A program made the position numbers and the translations under genes. This document shows positions 1-9,106 of a stretch of DNA of 63,508 bases, one piece after another (position 1 is the first letter of the stretch; each line of letters starts with the position of its first letter). This stretch comes from Acidobacteriota bacterium (GTDB lineage: Bacteria; Acidobacteriota; Thermoanaerobaculia; Multivoradales; JBCCEF01): contig JBCCHV010000039.1 in the NCBI GenBank assembly GCA_039028635.1, positions 1 through 63,508 on the forward strand. Direction: 5' to 3'. The notes under the pieces were generated by a model. It was not told the DNA's origin, searched no databases, and saw only the letters and a list, made by a program, of their open reading frames with translations.

Positions 1-1522
1 CGCCGAAGCAGTAGAAGCCCTGCGGATCGATGCCCGTGTTGTTGGCCAGGCAGGCGTTCCAGAAGGGGCTGAAGATGTCGAAGGTGCGCGTCCGGTCGAT
101 CACCATGCCGGTGCTGTCCAGAAGCTCCATCTCGACGCCCGGAATGCCGGCGTCGCCGGCATCCTGCGAACCGCTGCCGTCGGCGTCCGAGAACACCGTG
201 TCACCAACCAGGTAGACCGTCTGGTTCGGGCACGCCGGCGACACGCCATCACCGGCGGCGCGGGTCGAGCAGGTGTCGGCGAACCAGAAGTTCAGGTTCG
301 ACATGTCGAGACCGGTGACGTTGACCGTCCAAATGCCCCCAGGCAGCTCCGCCGTCGCGGCGGTGGCATCCGCCAGCGTGGTGTTGCCGGCATCGGGGTT
401 GTCCTGGCTGACGATGCGGAACTGCTCCCACTCGCGGTTGCCGGAGGGATTGTCGTTGCGGTAAACCACGCCCACGGGATCCACCACCTCGTAGCGCACG
501 CAGCCCACCCGGTCGGCCGAGCCCGGCTCGCCGCGACGGAAGAGGTCCAGACGGCTGTCGTCCGGCGGCGCGCCCAGGGTGCTGGCCCCCTCATCGACGG
601 CGCTCAGCGTGTCGAAGGGGAAGTCCGGGTAGCCCGGCAAGGTGTCCGGATCGTCGAGATCACCGCAGGCATCGAGGGTGGCCCCGGAAGGCACCGCCAC
701 GAGCTGCGTCGGGTCGGTGCCGTGATCGAAGTCACCATCGAAGATCCGCAGCTCGGTCGAGCCCTCGGCCACCGAGAAGAAGAAGGTGAAGGTGCCGTCG
801 TAGCTGGTCGGCGCATCGACGAACACGCGCGGATCGGAAAGGTCGCTGAAATCGACCGTCGGGTAGACGAAGGCGGCGTCGTTGACCACCTCGCGCAGCG
901 CCGCCACCAGGCCGAAGCTCGGCACCAGGAAGGTCATCGGGTTCGACGACGCGATCTTGACGTTGCTCTCCAAAATCTCGCCGGTGACGCAAGCGCCATC
1001 GAGCTGAATCACCAGGTTGTAGTGGAAGAAGCCGCTCGGGGACTGGGCGCTCGCCGACGTCTGGACGGTGGCGCCCCACCAGTCGTTGTCCGGCATCTGC
1101 GCTTCCGACGTCGTCCACAGGCCGTTCGGGTCGACCAACAGGTTGGGATCGTTGCCGGTCCAGCGGCCGATCAGGTTGGCGGCGGTGGTGCCGCCGGTCA
1201 GCAGCGGGTCGGCATAGAGCAAGAACTCGAGCTGGCGATCGCCAACGTCCCAGTGCTCCAAACCGTCGACATCCACGCCACCGGTCTCACCATCGAAGAA
1301 GCTCAAAGTGAACTCGCTCGACGTCGAAGGCACCGTCAATGCGATGCTGACGCCTTGCTCCAAGGTCTCGATGCCCGGGCAACCGAAGCCCAGGAATCGA
1401 CTGTCCGTCGGATCCGCCGACGGGAACGCCGCAAATGGTCCCGGACCGATCTGCGCCATCGCGCCCGTCGCGCACCAGGCGACGAGCAGCGCAAGCCCGA
1501 GAATACGAAGAGAATCCCTCAT
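1..1522 (-). CDS. Secreted protein with SdrD B-like repeat domain (3' end outside window)
   Basis: The frame stays open from an ATG at 1522 to the window edge, about 507 residues with no stop. A strong Shine-Dalgarno (AGGAGGAAGAAC) sits directly before the ATG. Residues 1-23 are a signal peptide (ILGLALLVAWCATGAMAQ). The body is acidic, rich in Asp, Thr and Gly, and low in Lys, as usual for secreted surface proteins. The last visible part, about residues 450-490, reads VGDTVFSDADGSGSQDAGD then IPGVEMELLD, the hallmark of SdrD B-like (Cna-type) domains of adhesins. The C-terminus, where a sorting signal would be, is not visible. Function beyond a surface or adhesion role is inference. An exosortase lies 6 kb away, so it could be a sorting substrate. 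Confidence 0.85.
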   Translation of the reverse strand, partial: MRDSLRILGLALLVAWCATGAMAQIGPGPFAAFPSADPTDSRFLGFGCPGIETLEQGVSIALTVPSTSSEFTLSFFDGETGGVDVDGLEHWDVGDRQLEFLLYADPLLTGGTTAANLIGRWTGNDPNLLVDPNGLWTTSEAQMPDNDWWGATVQTSASAQSPSGFFHYNLVIQLDGACVTGEILESNVKIASSNPMTFLVPSFGLVAALREVVNDAAFVYPTVDFSDLSDPRVFVDAPTSYDGTFTFFFSVAEGSTELRIFDGDFDHGTDPTQLVAVPSGATLDACGDLDDPDTLPGYPDFPFDTLSAVDEGASTLGAPPDDSRLDLFRRGEPGSADRVGCVRYEVVDPVGVVYRNDNPSGNREWEQFRIVSQDNPDAGNTTLADATAATAELPGGIWTVNVTGLDMSNLNFWFADTCSTRAAGDGVSPACPNQTVYLVGDTVFSDADGSGSQDAGDAGIPGVEMELLDSTGMVIDRTRTFDIFSPFWNACLANNTGIDPQGFYCFG

Positions 1523-1554
1523 GTTCTTCCTCCTAGTCGATAGCGGCGCCAGCG

Positions 1555-1809
1555 TCAGGAGACGCCCCGACCCGCATTCCATGCAGCCCTTTTCAAGCCT
1601 TCCCCGTCCTCTTCTGCGGATTCGCTCGCGACCAACGGCCGGGTCAACAGCTCGGCCAGCCCCCCGGGATCGGACAGGTAGTGCTCCTCGCCCGTCCGGA
1701 GATTGCGCAGAAAGCCTCGCACCGGGGCGGATTCCCCCTCGATCTCACGAGGCTCGGCCCACAGGCGAACGAGAAACGATGCGGAACGGCTTGTAGTTTC
1801 GTCTTTCAC
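1555..1809 (-). CDS. Small conserved-type hypothetical protein, 84 aa
   Basis: GTG start preceded by AAAGGGAGCC, a good ribosome-binding site. It lies upstream of and co-oriented with the SdrD-like gene, 32 bases from its start. No signal peptide or membrane segment. The core FLVRLWAEPREIEG followed by VRGFLRNLRTGEEHYLSD resembles short proteins of unknown function that I recall as widespread in GC-rich bacteria (an Arg-x-Trp-x-Glu-Pro-Arg motif, then a short beta-rich stretch ending in a leucine-rich helix). No function can be assigned. The alternative ATG a few bases upstream is in another frame. Confidence 0.6.
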   Translation of the reverse strand: MKDETTSRSASFLVRLWAEPREIEGESAPVRGFLRNLRTGEEHYLSDPGGLAELLTRPLVASESAEEDGEGLKRAAWNAGRGVS

Positions 1810-1914
1810 GGCTCCCTTTCATCACGATCGGAGAGCAGAAATAGCAACCAAACGGCTCGCTGGACTGATGCCGTGGAGTGAGTCTCGGCAGCAAGCGTCA
1901 GGAAAACGTCAGGA

Positions 1915-1965
1915 AATTAATTCCAACAAACGTATGTTATGAATATCTCAAATTTAGATAACCGA
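1915..1965 (-). promoter_or_regulatory. AT-rich island, candidate promoter for the leftward genes
   Basis: In a very GC-rich region this 50-base stretch is AT-rich. On the minus strand TTATCT and TAACAT are spaced by 16 bases and could be -35/-10 elements for the 84-residue protein and the SdrD-like gene. The rest of the 1810-2043 gap shows nothing I recognise. Confidence 0.35.
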
Positions 1966-2043
1966 CCAAGCCCCGAAAGAGGGGCCCAAGACGAGACCGT
2001 CAGAGGGGAAAAGAGGCGCCGGAAGGGCGCTGGAGGGGCGCCG

Positions 2044-2796
2044 TCAGGTCGCCTGAAAGTAGGCGGCGACCAACTCGCTGGCCCGCTGAACATCGTCACC
2101 GGGTTCGATGATGCGTCCGAAGAGGGTGCGATAGGTGTGGCGTAGGGTCTCGAGATCGCGACCATCGAGGAGCTTGACGAGCTCTTCGAGGACCCGCTGC
2201 GAGGTGGCTCCGTAGACGCCCCGCGAAGCATCCCGCTCCAGCAACACGAGGGCGAAGAAGAGCGGCTCCGGCAAGCGATCCCGCGAGCCCTTCTCCGGCG
2301 CCTTCTCCGTCACCTCTTCGACCTCGACCTCGGTCGGAGCCTCGAGCTGCGGCGCCACCTCGCCTTCGACTTCACCACGGTAGAAGGGCAAGGAGCGGAA
2401 CTGCCGGGCGAAGCGCGAGAAGAGCACGAAGAGATCGTTCTCGTTCGAGAAGTTGCCCACCAGGCGGGCATCGCGTCCGATCTCGAGACTCTCCGTTTCC
2501 TGCAGCACGATGTTGGCGCGGGCCGAGTCTTCGAGTTGCAGCGAGCTCGCCCTCACCTTCCAGGCCGTCAGACTGCCCTGCACGAAGCAGGCGGCGGCGC
2601 ACTCCAAGCTCACAGCCTCGACCTCGACCCCGGGATCGATTCGGATCGAGCCGCCCACCGACTCGATCTTGCCGTAGGAACCGGAGTTCTGGATCACCAG
2701 GTTGCCGGGGGCACGGATCGAAAGCTGGCCGTGGCCATCGACTTCGATCTCGGTCCCTTTCGGGATGATCATGGTCGGCGGAGTCGGTTCGGGCAT
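2044..2796 (-). CDS. Bactofilin-like beta-helical protein
   Basis: 250 residues with no signal peptide or membrane segment. Residues 8-115 are a run of short strands with Gly/Asp turns and alternating hydrophobics (for example LSIRAPGNLVIQNSGSYGKI and SIRIDPGVEVEAVSLECAAA), the pattern of a beta-helix such as bactofilin. The C-terminal half (from about 140) is charged, then helical (EPLFFALVLLERDASRGVYG). The gene lies 23 bases downstream of an M23 peptidase gene, and bactofilin next to LytM/M23 peptidase is a recurring arrangement linked to cell-shape control. The bactofilin call is by pattern and context; the C-terminal region is not part of ordinary bactofilins, which are shorter. Confidence 0.5.
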   Translation of the reverse strand: MPEPTPPTMIIPKGTEIEVDGHGQLSIRAPGNLVIQNSGSYGKIESVGGSIRIDPGVEVEAVSLECAAACFVQGSLTAWKVRASSLQLEDSARANIVLQETESLEIGRDARLVGNFSNENDLFVLFSRFARQFRSLPFYRGEVEGEVAPQLEAPTEVEVEEVTEKAPEKGSRDRLPEPLFFALVLLERDASRGVYGATSQRVLEELVKLLDGRDLETLRHTYRTLFGRIIEPGDDVQRASELVAAYFQAT

Positions 2797-2819
2797 GGCT
2801 CAGCTCGTTTCGGGTAGGG

Positions 2820-3903
2820 TCAGCGACCGATCAGGCGCGGCAGTGGCTCGAAGTCATCGAGAGACGGCGTGGCGCGCGCCCGCACCAGGGTCTGCTCTTC
2901 GTCGCTCCAGCGATAGTCCAGAATGTAGATCCGCGGATCCACCGGCACGAAGCCCTTGCCTTCGGTGCGCCGACGCACCTCGTAGTGAAGGTGGGGACTG
3001 GTGCTCCACCCGGTATCGCCGACGGTGCCGATGACGTCGCCTTGGCGAACCCGCTGGCCGCGGCGAACGGTGACCTCATCGCAGTGGCCGAAGAGGGTGA
3101 TGAAGCGATCCCCGTGACGCAGCACGACCAGATTGCCATAGCGCCACCAGCCGACGCTCTGACGCCGCGGATAGCGGCCGGCAAAGGCCACCACGCCCTC
3201 CGCCGGGGCATGGATCTCCATGCCGATGGGGGCCGCCAGGTCGATTCCGGCGTGAAAGTCGAGGGCCTTGGTGAAGGGGCTGCGGCGGTTGCCGAAGGGA
3301 CTGGTGAGCAGGAAGTTGGCACCGCGCAGGGGAATCACCGACGGCGTCACCCCGAGCGCGCTCCTGGTGGGCGCTCTCGAGCTCCTGGATCTCGGTCAGG
3401 AAAGTATCGAGAACCTGCAGCTGCTCGTCGAGACCGGACTGCAGCGTGCGGCCTTGCTCGATGACATTGGCGAAGGTGGACTTCGGCACCGGTGCCGGCG
3501 ACGGGGTCGCCGGGAAGCCGCCCTGGCCGATCGACTCGTCGTTGGTCAAACCGTAGGCGAGGGAGATCTTGTCGACCTTGAGGCGCAGCGACTCACCGCG
3601 TGCTTCGAGCTCCCCCAGGCGGTCGATCATGGCCTGGAGACGCTCCCCCTGACGCACCCTTTCGGCTTCGAGGACCGGCATTTCGCGCAGGCCGAGGAGA
3701 CCTCGGATCACGTCCGGAGAAACGCGGATCGCAAAGGCGAAGACGGTGAGCAGGAGAAGCACTGCCACCACTCCCGCGGCCACCTGCCCGCGGGTCAGGA
3801 AGAAATAGCGCACCCTGCGACGGATGTCCGCCGGGTGGAACTGAAATTCGAAGGCCGAGGGGGCAGGGTCTCGGCGGCGCAGTTTGAGCTTCCAGTGTTT
3901 CAC
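2820..3903 (-). CDS. M23 family metallopeptidase, split by a +1 frameshift
   Basis: Two overlapping frames make one family-typical protein. The upstream frame, from a GTG at 3903, has a cytoplasmic tail, a membrane segment at about residues 40-62 (VAAGVVAVLLLLTVFAFAI) and a coiled coil to about residue 185. The downstream frame (2820 to about 3356) holds the LytM/M23 domain with FHAGIDLAAP (HxxxD) and HLHYEV (HxH) zinc motifs. The frames meet near 3345-3358 in GC-rich sequence; dropping one base restores one protein of about 360 residues. Alternatives are a real mutation, a sequencing error, or re-initiation at the GTG at 3350. The GTG start overlaps the TGA of the upstream phosphatase gene, so translation is probably coupled. 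Expected role: periplasmic peptidoglycan endopeptidase or amidase activator. Confidence 0.85.
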
Positions 3904-4808
3904 GACGAGGGCTTCACGTTGAGACTCGGGGGAAGGGTCCGTGCGGTCGGATCGAGCCGCTCCAGGGCCGCTTCGTCGGCGATGCTGCCGACGACGGCCA
4001 ACAGGTCCGGCTGAGCCGCCGCTCCTCCAGCCACGATATTACCGGTTTCGAGGTAAGAAGGCCCACCATCGAGGTCACTCACCCGGCCGCCGGCCTCCTC
4101 GACCATCAGCACGCCGGCCGCCAGATCCCACGGCGCAAGGCGAAATTCGAAGAAGCCGTCGAACACGCCCGCCGCCGTGTAGGCGAGGTCGAGGGCGGCG
4201 GCGCCGCAGCGCCGGATCGCCTTGGCCCGCAGGAAGACCTCCCGGAACACGTCGAGATAGAGGTCGAGCGCCCGCCGCGCCTTGAAGGGGTAGCCGGTCG
4301 CCAGGAAAGCGCCGTCGAGGGAAGGGCGCTGCGACACCCGCATCGGCCGGCCGTTCCATTCGGCTCCACCGCCCCGCAGCGCGGTGAAGGTCTCGCGCCG
4401 CAAGGGATCGAGAATGACCCCGGCCTCGAGCCTGTCGCCGCGGCGGCAGGCCACCGATACGGCACACATCGGCAAGCCGTGGAGAAAGTTGGTGGTTCCG
4501 TCCAGCGGATCGATGATCCACTCCGGGGCACTCTGCCGCGACCCTCCTTCCCCGGCGACGGCACCACCTTCCTCGGCGAGGATGCGGTGGTCCGGGTGAC
4601 GGCGATGGATCTCCGCAACGATCGCCGCCTCGGCGCCGGTGTCGGCTTCGCTGACGAAGTCGTGAGCCGCCTTCTCGGCCACCCGCAGGTCGGCGGCGCG
4701 GAAATGGCGACGCACGACATCGGCACCGGCTTCGGCGGCGCGCAGAGCGGTGGCGAGGAGTTCGGTCGTCATGATCGTCGGCAGGCTGGCAGTTGGTCGC
4801 GACGCCAT
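3900..4808 (-). CDS. Inositol monophosphatase family protein
   Basis: 302 residues from the ATG at 4808; an ATG at 4772 would give 290 and begins closer to the usual family N-terminus. Mg-dependent phosphatase motifs are present: ILAEEGG, WIIDPLDGTTNFLHG (metal-binding DPLDGT) and near the C-terminus APWDLAAG. The family hydrolyses inositol-1-phosphate or related sugar and nucleotide phosphates (SuhB, CysQ, HisN types); the substrate cannot be fixed from sequence. The 3' end overlaps the M23 gene by four bases (GTGA) and the gene follows pyrC by about 85 bases, so it is probably read from the pyr promoter. Confidence 0.9.
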   Translation of the reverse strand: MASRPTASLPTIMTTELLATALRAAEAGADVVRRHFRAADLRVAEKAAHDFVSEADTGAEAAIVAEIHRRHPDHRILAEEGGAVAGEGGSRQSAPEWIIDPLDGTTNFLHGLPMCAVSVACRRGDRLEAGVILDPLRRETFTALRGGGAEWNGRPMRVSQRPSLDGAFLATGYPFKARRALDLYLDVFREVFLRAKAIRRCGAAALDLAYTAAGVFDGFFEFRLAPWDLAAGVLMVEEAGGRVSDLDGGPSYLETGNIVAGGAAAQPDLLAVVGSIADEAALERLDPTARTLPPSLNVKPSS

Positions 4809-4893
4809 CGCCTGAAGAAACGGCTGACGGCGCCGAGCCGTGAATCGACTGCGCCGCCTTCAACCGAAGGCCGGGGCGGTGAATTCCCCGCCG

Positions 4894-6170
4894 TCAGTCG
4901 ATGGTGACGCGGCGACCGCCGACGAAGGTGGTCACCGGAGCGCCACGCAGCTTCCAACCGTCGAAAGGCGTATTGTGGGACTTGGCTCGCAGCGCGTCCG
5001 CCTGGACGGTCACCGGACGGTCGGGATGGAAGACGGTGATGTCCGCCGGCTGACCGACCGCCAAGGAGCCACCGGGAATGCCGAGCACCCGGGCGGGCGC
5101 CGTCGACAGCAGCTCGATCAAGCGCGACAGGGTCACGACTCCGGGCCGCACCAAACGGTCCAGGCACAGGCTGAGGGTGGTTTCGAGACCAACGATGCCG
5201 AAGGGTGCCGCACTGAACTCGACGTCCTTCTCGTCGCGATGGTGCGGCGCGTGGTCGCTCGCGATGCAGTCGACGGTGCCGTCCACCAACCCGGCCACCA
5301 GAGCCTCGCGATCTTGCTCGGCGCGCAGCGGCGGCTTCATCTTGGTGGCGGTCGACATCTCGCTGTCGGCCACCGCCCGGTCGGTGAGCAGCAGATGGTG
5401 CGGCGAGACCTCGCAGGTCACCCGCAGGCCGGCGGCGCGCGCTCGGCGCACCATCGCCAAGCTGCGGGCGGTCGAGAGATGGGCGACGTGATAGCGACCG
5501 GCGGTGTCCTCGAGGAGGAGGAGGTCACGCGCCACCACCACGTCCTCGGAGGCTCCCGGAATGCCTGGTAGGCCGAGGCGCGTCGCCCACTCGCCTTCGT
5601 GCATCACGCCGGAGCCGGTGAGATCGAGATCCTCGGCATGCTGAATCACCGGCACGTCGAAGTGGCGGGTGTAGAGCAGGGCCCGGCGCATCAGCTCGGC
5701 ATTCTTCACCGGCAGACCGTCGTCCGAGACGGCGACGACGCCGGCATCGACCATCTCGCCGATCTCGGCCAGCTCCTCCCCTTTCATTCCCTTGCTGACC
5801 GCACCGATCGGATAGACCCGGGCATAGCCGGCCCGGCGGGCCTCTTCGAGAATGTGCTCGGTCACCGTCCGAGAATCGTTGACCGGCCGGGTGTTGGCCA
5901 TGCAGGCCACCGCCGTAAAGCCGCCGGCGGCGGCCGCCCGGGTACCGGTGGCCACCGTCTCCTTGTACTCCTCACCGGGCTCCCGCAGGTGGACGTGAAT
6001 GTCGATCAGGCCCGGAGAGACCACCATGCCATCGGCCTCGAAGATCTCGGCCCCATCGCCGTCGAGGGCGTCGTCGATGCGCGCCACCGCGCCGTCCTCG
6101 ATCAACAGGTCGTAGAAGCCATCGAGATCCTGGCTGGGATCCACCAGCCGCCCGCCACGTACCAGAGTCT

Positions 6171-6174
<4 letters not shown>
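4894..6174 (-). CDS. pyrC: Dihydroorotase
   Basis: 426 residues, the length of class I dihydroorotases. It interconverts carbamoyl-aspartate and dihydroorotate, step three of pyrimidine synthesis. Metal ligands are seen at residues 60-64 (HVHLR), in the central SPHHLLL and at the catalytic Asp motif [15 protein letters not shown] lies mid-protein. The ATG at 6174 overlaps the TGA of pyrB by four bases, giving a coupled pyrB-pyrC pair. In many bacteria this class pairs physically with aspartate carbamoyltransferase, but an active or inactive state cannot be separated from sequence alone; all visible ligands are intact. Confidence 0.95.
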
Positions 6175-7108
<934 letters not shown>

Positions 7109-7109
<1 letters not shown>

Positions 7110-7666
7110 CAGGAGGCGGTCCGCTCGAGGAGACGCACTCGCTCAGAGCCATCGGTCTTCTGAAAGCTGACCTCGATGACCTCGAGCTCGGCCGTCTGCA
7201 CCGCCTCGCCCACCACGTCTCCCTGGATCGGCAGCTCGCGATGGCCGCGGTCGATCAAGACCGCCAGCTGAACCGACTTCGGTCGCCCGTAGTCGGCCAG
7301 ATGGTTGAGGGCGGCGCGCACCGTTCGCCCGGTATAGAGGACGTCGTCGCACAGCACCACCGTCTGCCCCTCGAGATCGACCGGGAAGTGGGTTCCCTTG
7401 ACCACCGGCTGAGGGGCGATGGTCGAAAGGTCGTCACGATAGAGGGTGATGTCGAGGGTGCCGAGAGCCACCGAGGCGCCCTCCATGGCCTCGATCTCGC
7501 GCGCCAAAGCCTCCGCCAGCGGCACACCGCGGGTGCGGATGCCGACCAGCAACAGACCCTTCACACCGCCGTTACGCTCCACGATCTCGCCGGCCATGCG
7601 GCGGATGATGCGACGCATCTGCTCCGCGTCGAGGATGGTGCCCTTCTCGATCAGTGTTTCACTCAA
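7109..7666 (-). CDS. pyrR: Bifunctional pyr operon regulator / uracil phosphoribosyltransferase
   Basis: I place the start at the TTG at 7666 (185 residues, SETLIEKG...), since GGAGG lies eight bases upstream; an upstream GTG extends the frame by 14 unlikely residues. The PRPP-binding loop [18 protein letters not shown] is complete, as is the helical N-terminus of PyrR proteins. PyrR binds pyr mRNA in a UMP-dependent way to attenuate transcription and can make UMP from uracil. It is the first gene of pyrR-pyrB-pyrC. I did not find a convincing attenuator in the roughly 160-base divergent gap before exosortase H. Confidence 0.93.
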
Positions 7667-7752
7667 AACCGGTGCCCTCCGAATCGCCCGAAATGGTACG
7701 CGCGCCACGGAGGAGTGTCAATCGAGCTCCGAGCGCCGCGAAGGCGGCCGAG

Positions 7753-7782
7753 GTGACGACCTTTTCATCGGCCTGCTATATT
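7753..7782 (+). promoter_or_regulatory. Candidate extended -10 promoter of the exosortase operon
   Basis: GTGACG (7753-7758) and TATATT (7777-7782) are separated by 18 bases, and TGC directly before the -10 gives an extended -10 (TGCTATATT). The predicted start is about 35 bases before the exosortase ATG. Confidence 0.45.
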
Positions 7783-7824
7783 CGACCCGGCGGGCGAAAG
7801 AGCCCGTCGGAACCCCGAAAATTC

Positions 7825-8364
7825 ATGGCAAAAAAAGACTCGAAAACCGCTGAGACTCCTCCCAGCCGACGGCGAGAAATCCTCTTCCTGGTGGTCTTCG
7901 TCGCCCTCCTCGGGCTGAGCTTCACGGCCGTTTCCCTGCCGGCCGTCAACGACCACGTGATCGAGCCCTTCACGGCCGGCGTCGCCAAAGCCAGCGGCAT
8001 CGCCCTCAACCTGCTCGGCCAGGGCATCACGATGCGCGGCACGATCATCGAGAACCCGCGTTTCGCGGTCAACATCCGCAATGGCTGCAACGGCGTCGAG
8101 ACTATGCTGATCTTCGTCTCGGCGGTGCTCGCCTTCCCCGCGCCCTGGAAAGCCCGGCTAACGGGCATCTTTCTCGGCGTGCTGGCGATTCAGTTCATCA
8201 ACCTGGTGCGAGTGGTGGCGCTGTTCTTCACCGGCGTCTACTTCCGCAGCTTCTTCGACGCCTCCCACACGGTGGTCTGGCAAACCGTGGTGATCCTGTT
8301 CGGCGTCCTGCTGTGGATTTTCTGGGCCAGCAAGTTCGCGGCCCCGCGGAAAGCGGCGAGCTGA
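7825..8364 (+). CDS. xrtH: Exosortase H (membrane transpeptidase-like sorting enzyme)
   Basis: 179 residues from the ATG at 7825. About five membrane segments follow a basic N-terminus. The exosortase triad is intact: Cys88 in RNGCNGVE, Arg129 in INLVRVVALF, His148 in DASHTVVW. The short length, lack of a long C-terminal domain, and the dedicated partner gene immediately downstream fit the XrtH subtype, which sorts proteins with an IPTLxxWG-type C-terminal signal. None of the complete secreted proteins in this window ends with such a signal; the SdrD-like protein at the left edge is cut off before its C-terminus. The chain is divergent from pyrR. Confidence 0.9.
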   Translation: MAKKDSKTAETPPSRRREILFLVVFVALLGLSFTAVSLPAVNDHVIEPFTAGVAKASGIALNLLGQGITMRGTIIENPRFAVNIRNGCNGVETMLIFVSAVLAFPAPWKARLTGIFLGVLAIQFINLVRVVALFFTGVYFRSFFDASHTVVWQTVVILFGVLLWIFWASKFAAPRKAAS

Positions 8365-8945
8365 GCACTTCCGGCCTGGCGCTCCGCCCCTTCCTGCTCC
8401 GGCTCCTCGCCTGGGCGGTGCCGGTGATCGTCGTTTGGATGCTGATCACCCCGTTCTACAACCGCTTCTTGAAGGTCAGCGCCGAGAACCTGCTGAATCT
8501 CTCCGAGAGCCCGGACGTCACGGAGCTCTACTTTCATCCCGAGAAGGAGTATCGCGACCGCGGTTACGTGGTGGTCCACCGCAGCGACTTTCCGCCATCC
8601 CGGCGTCAGGTCTACTCGTTCCGCGCCACCGACCTGCACTTTCATCTCCTGCTCCTCGGCAGCCTCTTCCTGGCGGTGCCCGCGATCCCCTGGCGGGAAC
8701 GCCTCGAGAAGCTCGGCTGGGCCCTCCTGCTATCGGTCTTCTTCCACATCCTGCTGGCCTTCTTCTGGGTCAAGTTCGGCTACGCCACCCAGCTCGGTAG
8801 CTGGAGCCTGGAGAACTACGGTGCCTTCGCCCGCAACTTCTACGGCCTCGGCAAGCACCTGCTGGACTTGCCCTTCAAGCTCGCTTTCCCCTTCGTGCTG
8901 TGGGTGGTGTTCTACTTCCCGCTCCTGATCCCGCGCCAGAGCTGA
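8313..8945 (+). CDS. Exosortase H-associated membrane protein
   Basis: About 200 residues with membrane helices near residues 25-45, 110-130, 138-158 and at the C-terminus. A periplasmic loop of about 60 residues between helices 1 and 2 contains TELYFHPEKEYRDRGYVVVH. I recognise it as the protein regularly found next to XrtH. The annotated GTG at 8313 overlaps xrtH by 52 bases and has no clear ribosome-binding site; the true start may lie a little downstream. It ends FYFPLLIPRQS. Confidence 0.8.
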   Translation: MDFLGQQVRGPAESGELSTSGLALRPFLLRLLAWAVPVIVVWMLITPFYNRFLKVSAENLLNLSESPDVTELYFHPEKEYRDRGYVVVHRSDFPPSRRQVYSFRATDLHFHLLLLGSLFLAVPAIPWRERLEKLGWALLLSVFFHILLAFFWVKFGYATQLGSWSLENYGAFARNFYGLGKHLLDLPFKLAFPFVLWVVFYFPLLIPRQS

Positions 8946-9041
8946 TCTCCCGGCAGGCCATCCAGAAGCGAAAGGGCCTCCAGCCGGCGGGCCGCCAGCG
9001 GTACCAGATCTAGTAGCCGCCCTGAAATTGCACCCCACAGG

Positions 9042-9071
9042 TTGTGGTGCGGGCGGATCTCTTGCTATTCT
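9042..9071 (+). promoter_or_regulatory. Candidate promoter of smc
   Basis: TTGTGG (9042-9047), 18 bases, TATTCT (9066-9071) with an extended TGC before the -10. An imperfect dyad (CCAC/GTGG around AGGTT) overlaps the -35. The TGCTAnnnT pattern also occurs before xrtH. Confidence 0.4.
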
Positions 9072-9106
9072 CCCGGCTCGAACGACGTCCACCCTTCGGG
9101 AGCTCC

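Noticed and set aside
722-1543. 273-codon plus-strand frame at the left end
   Set aside because: It is antisense to the SdrD-like gene, which has a signal peptide, strong ribosome-binding site and open frame to the window edge.
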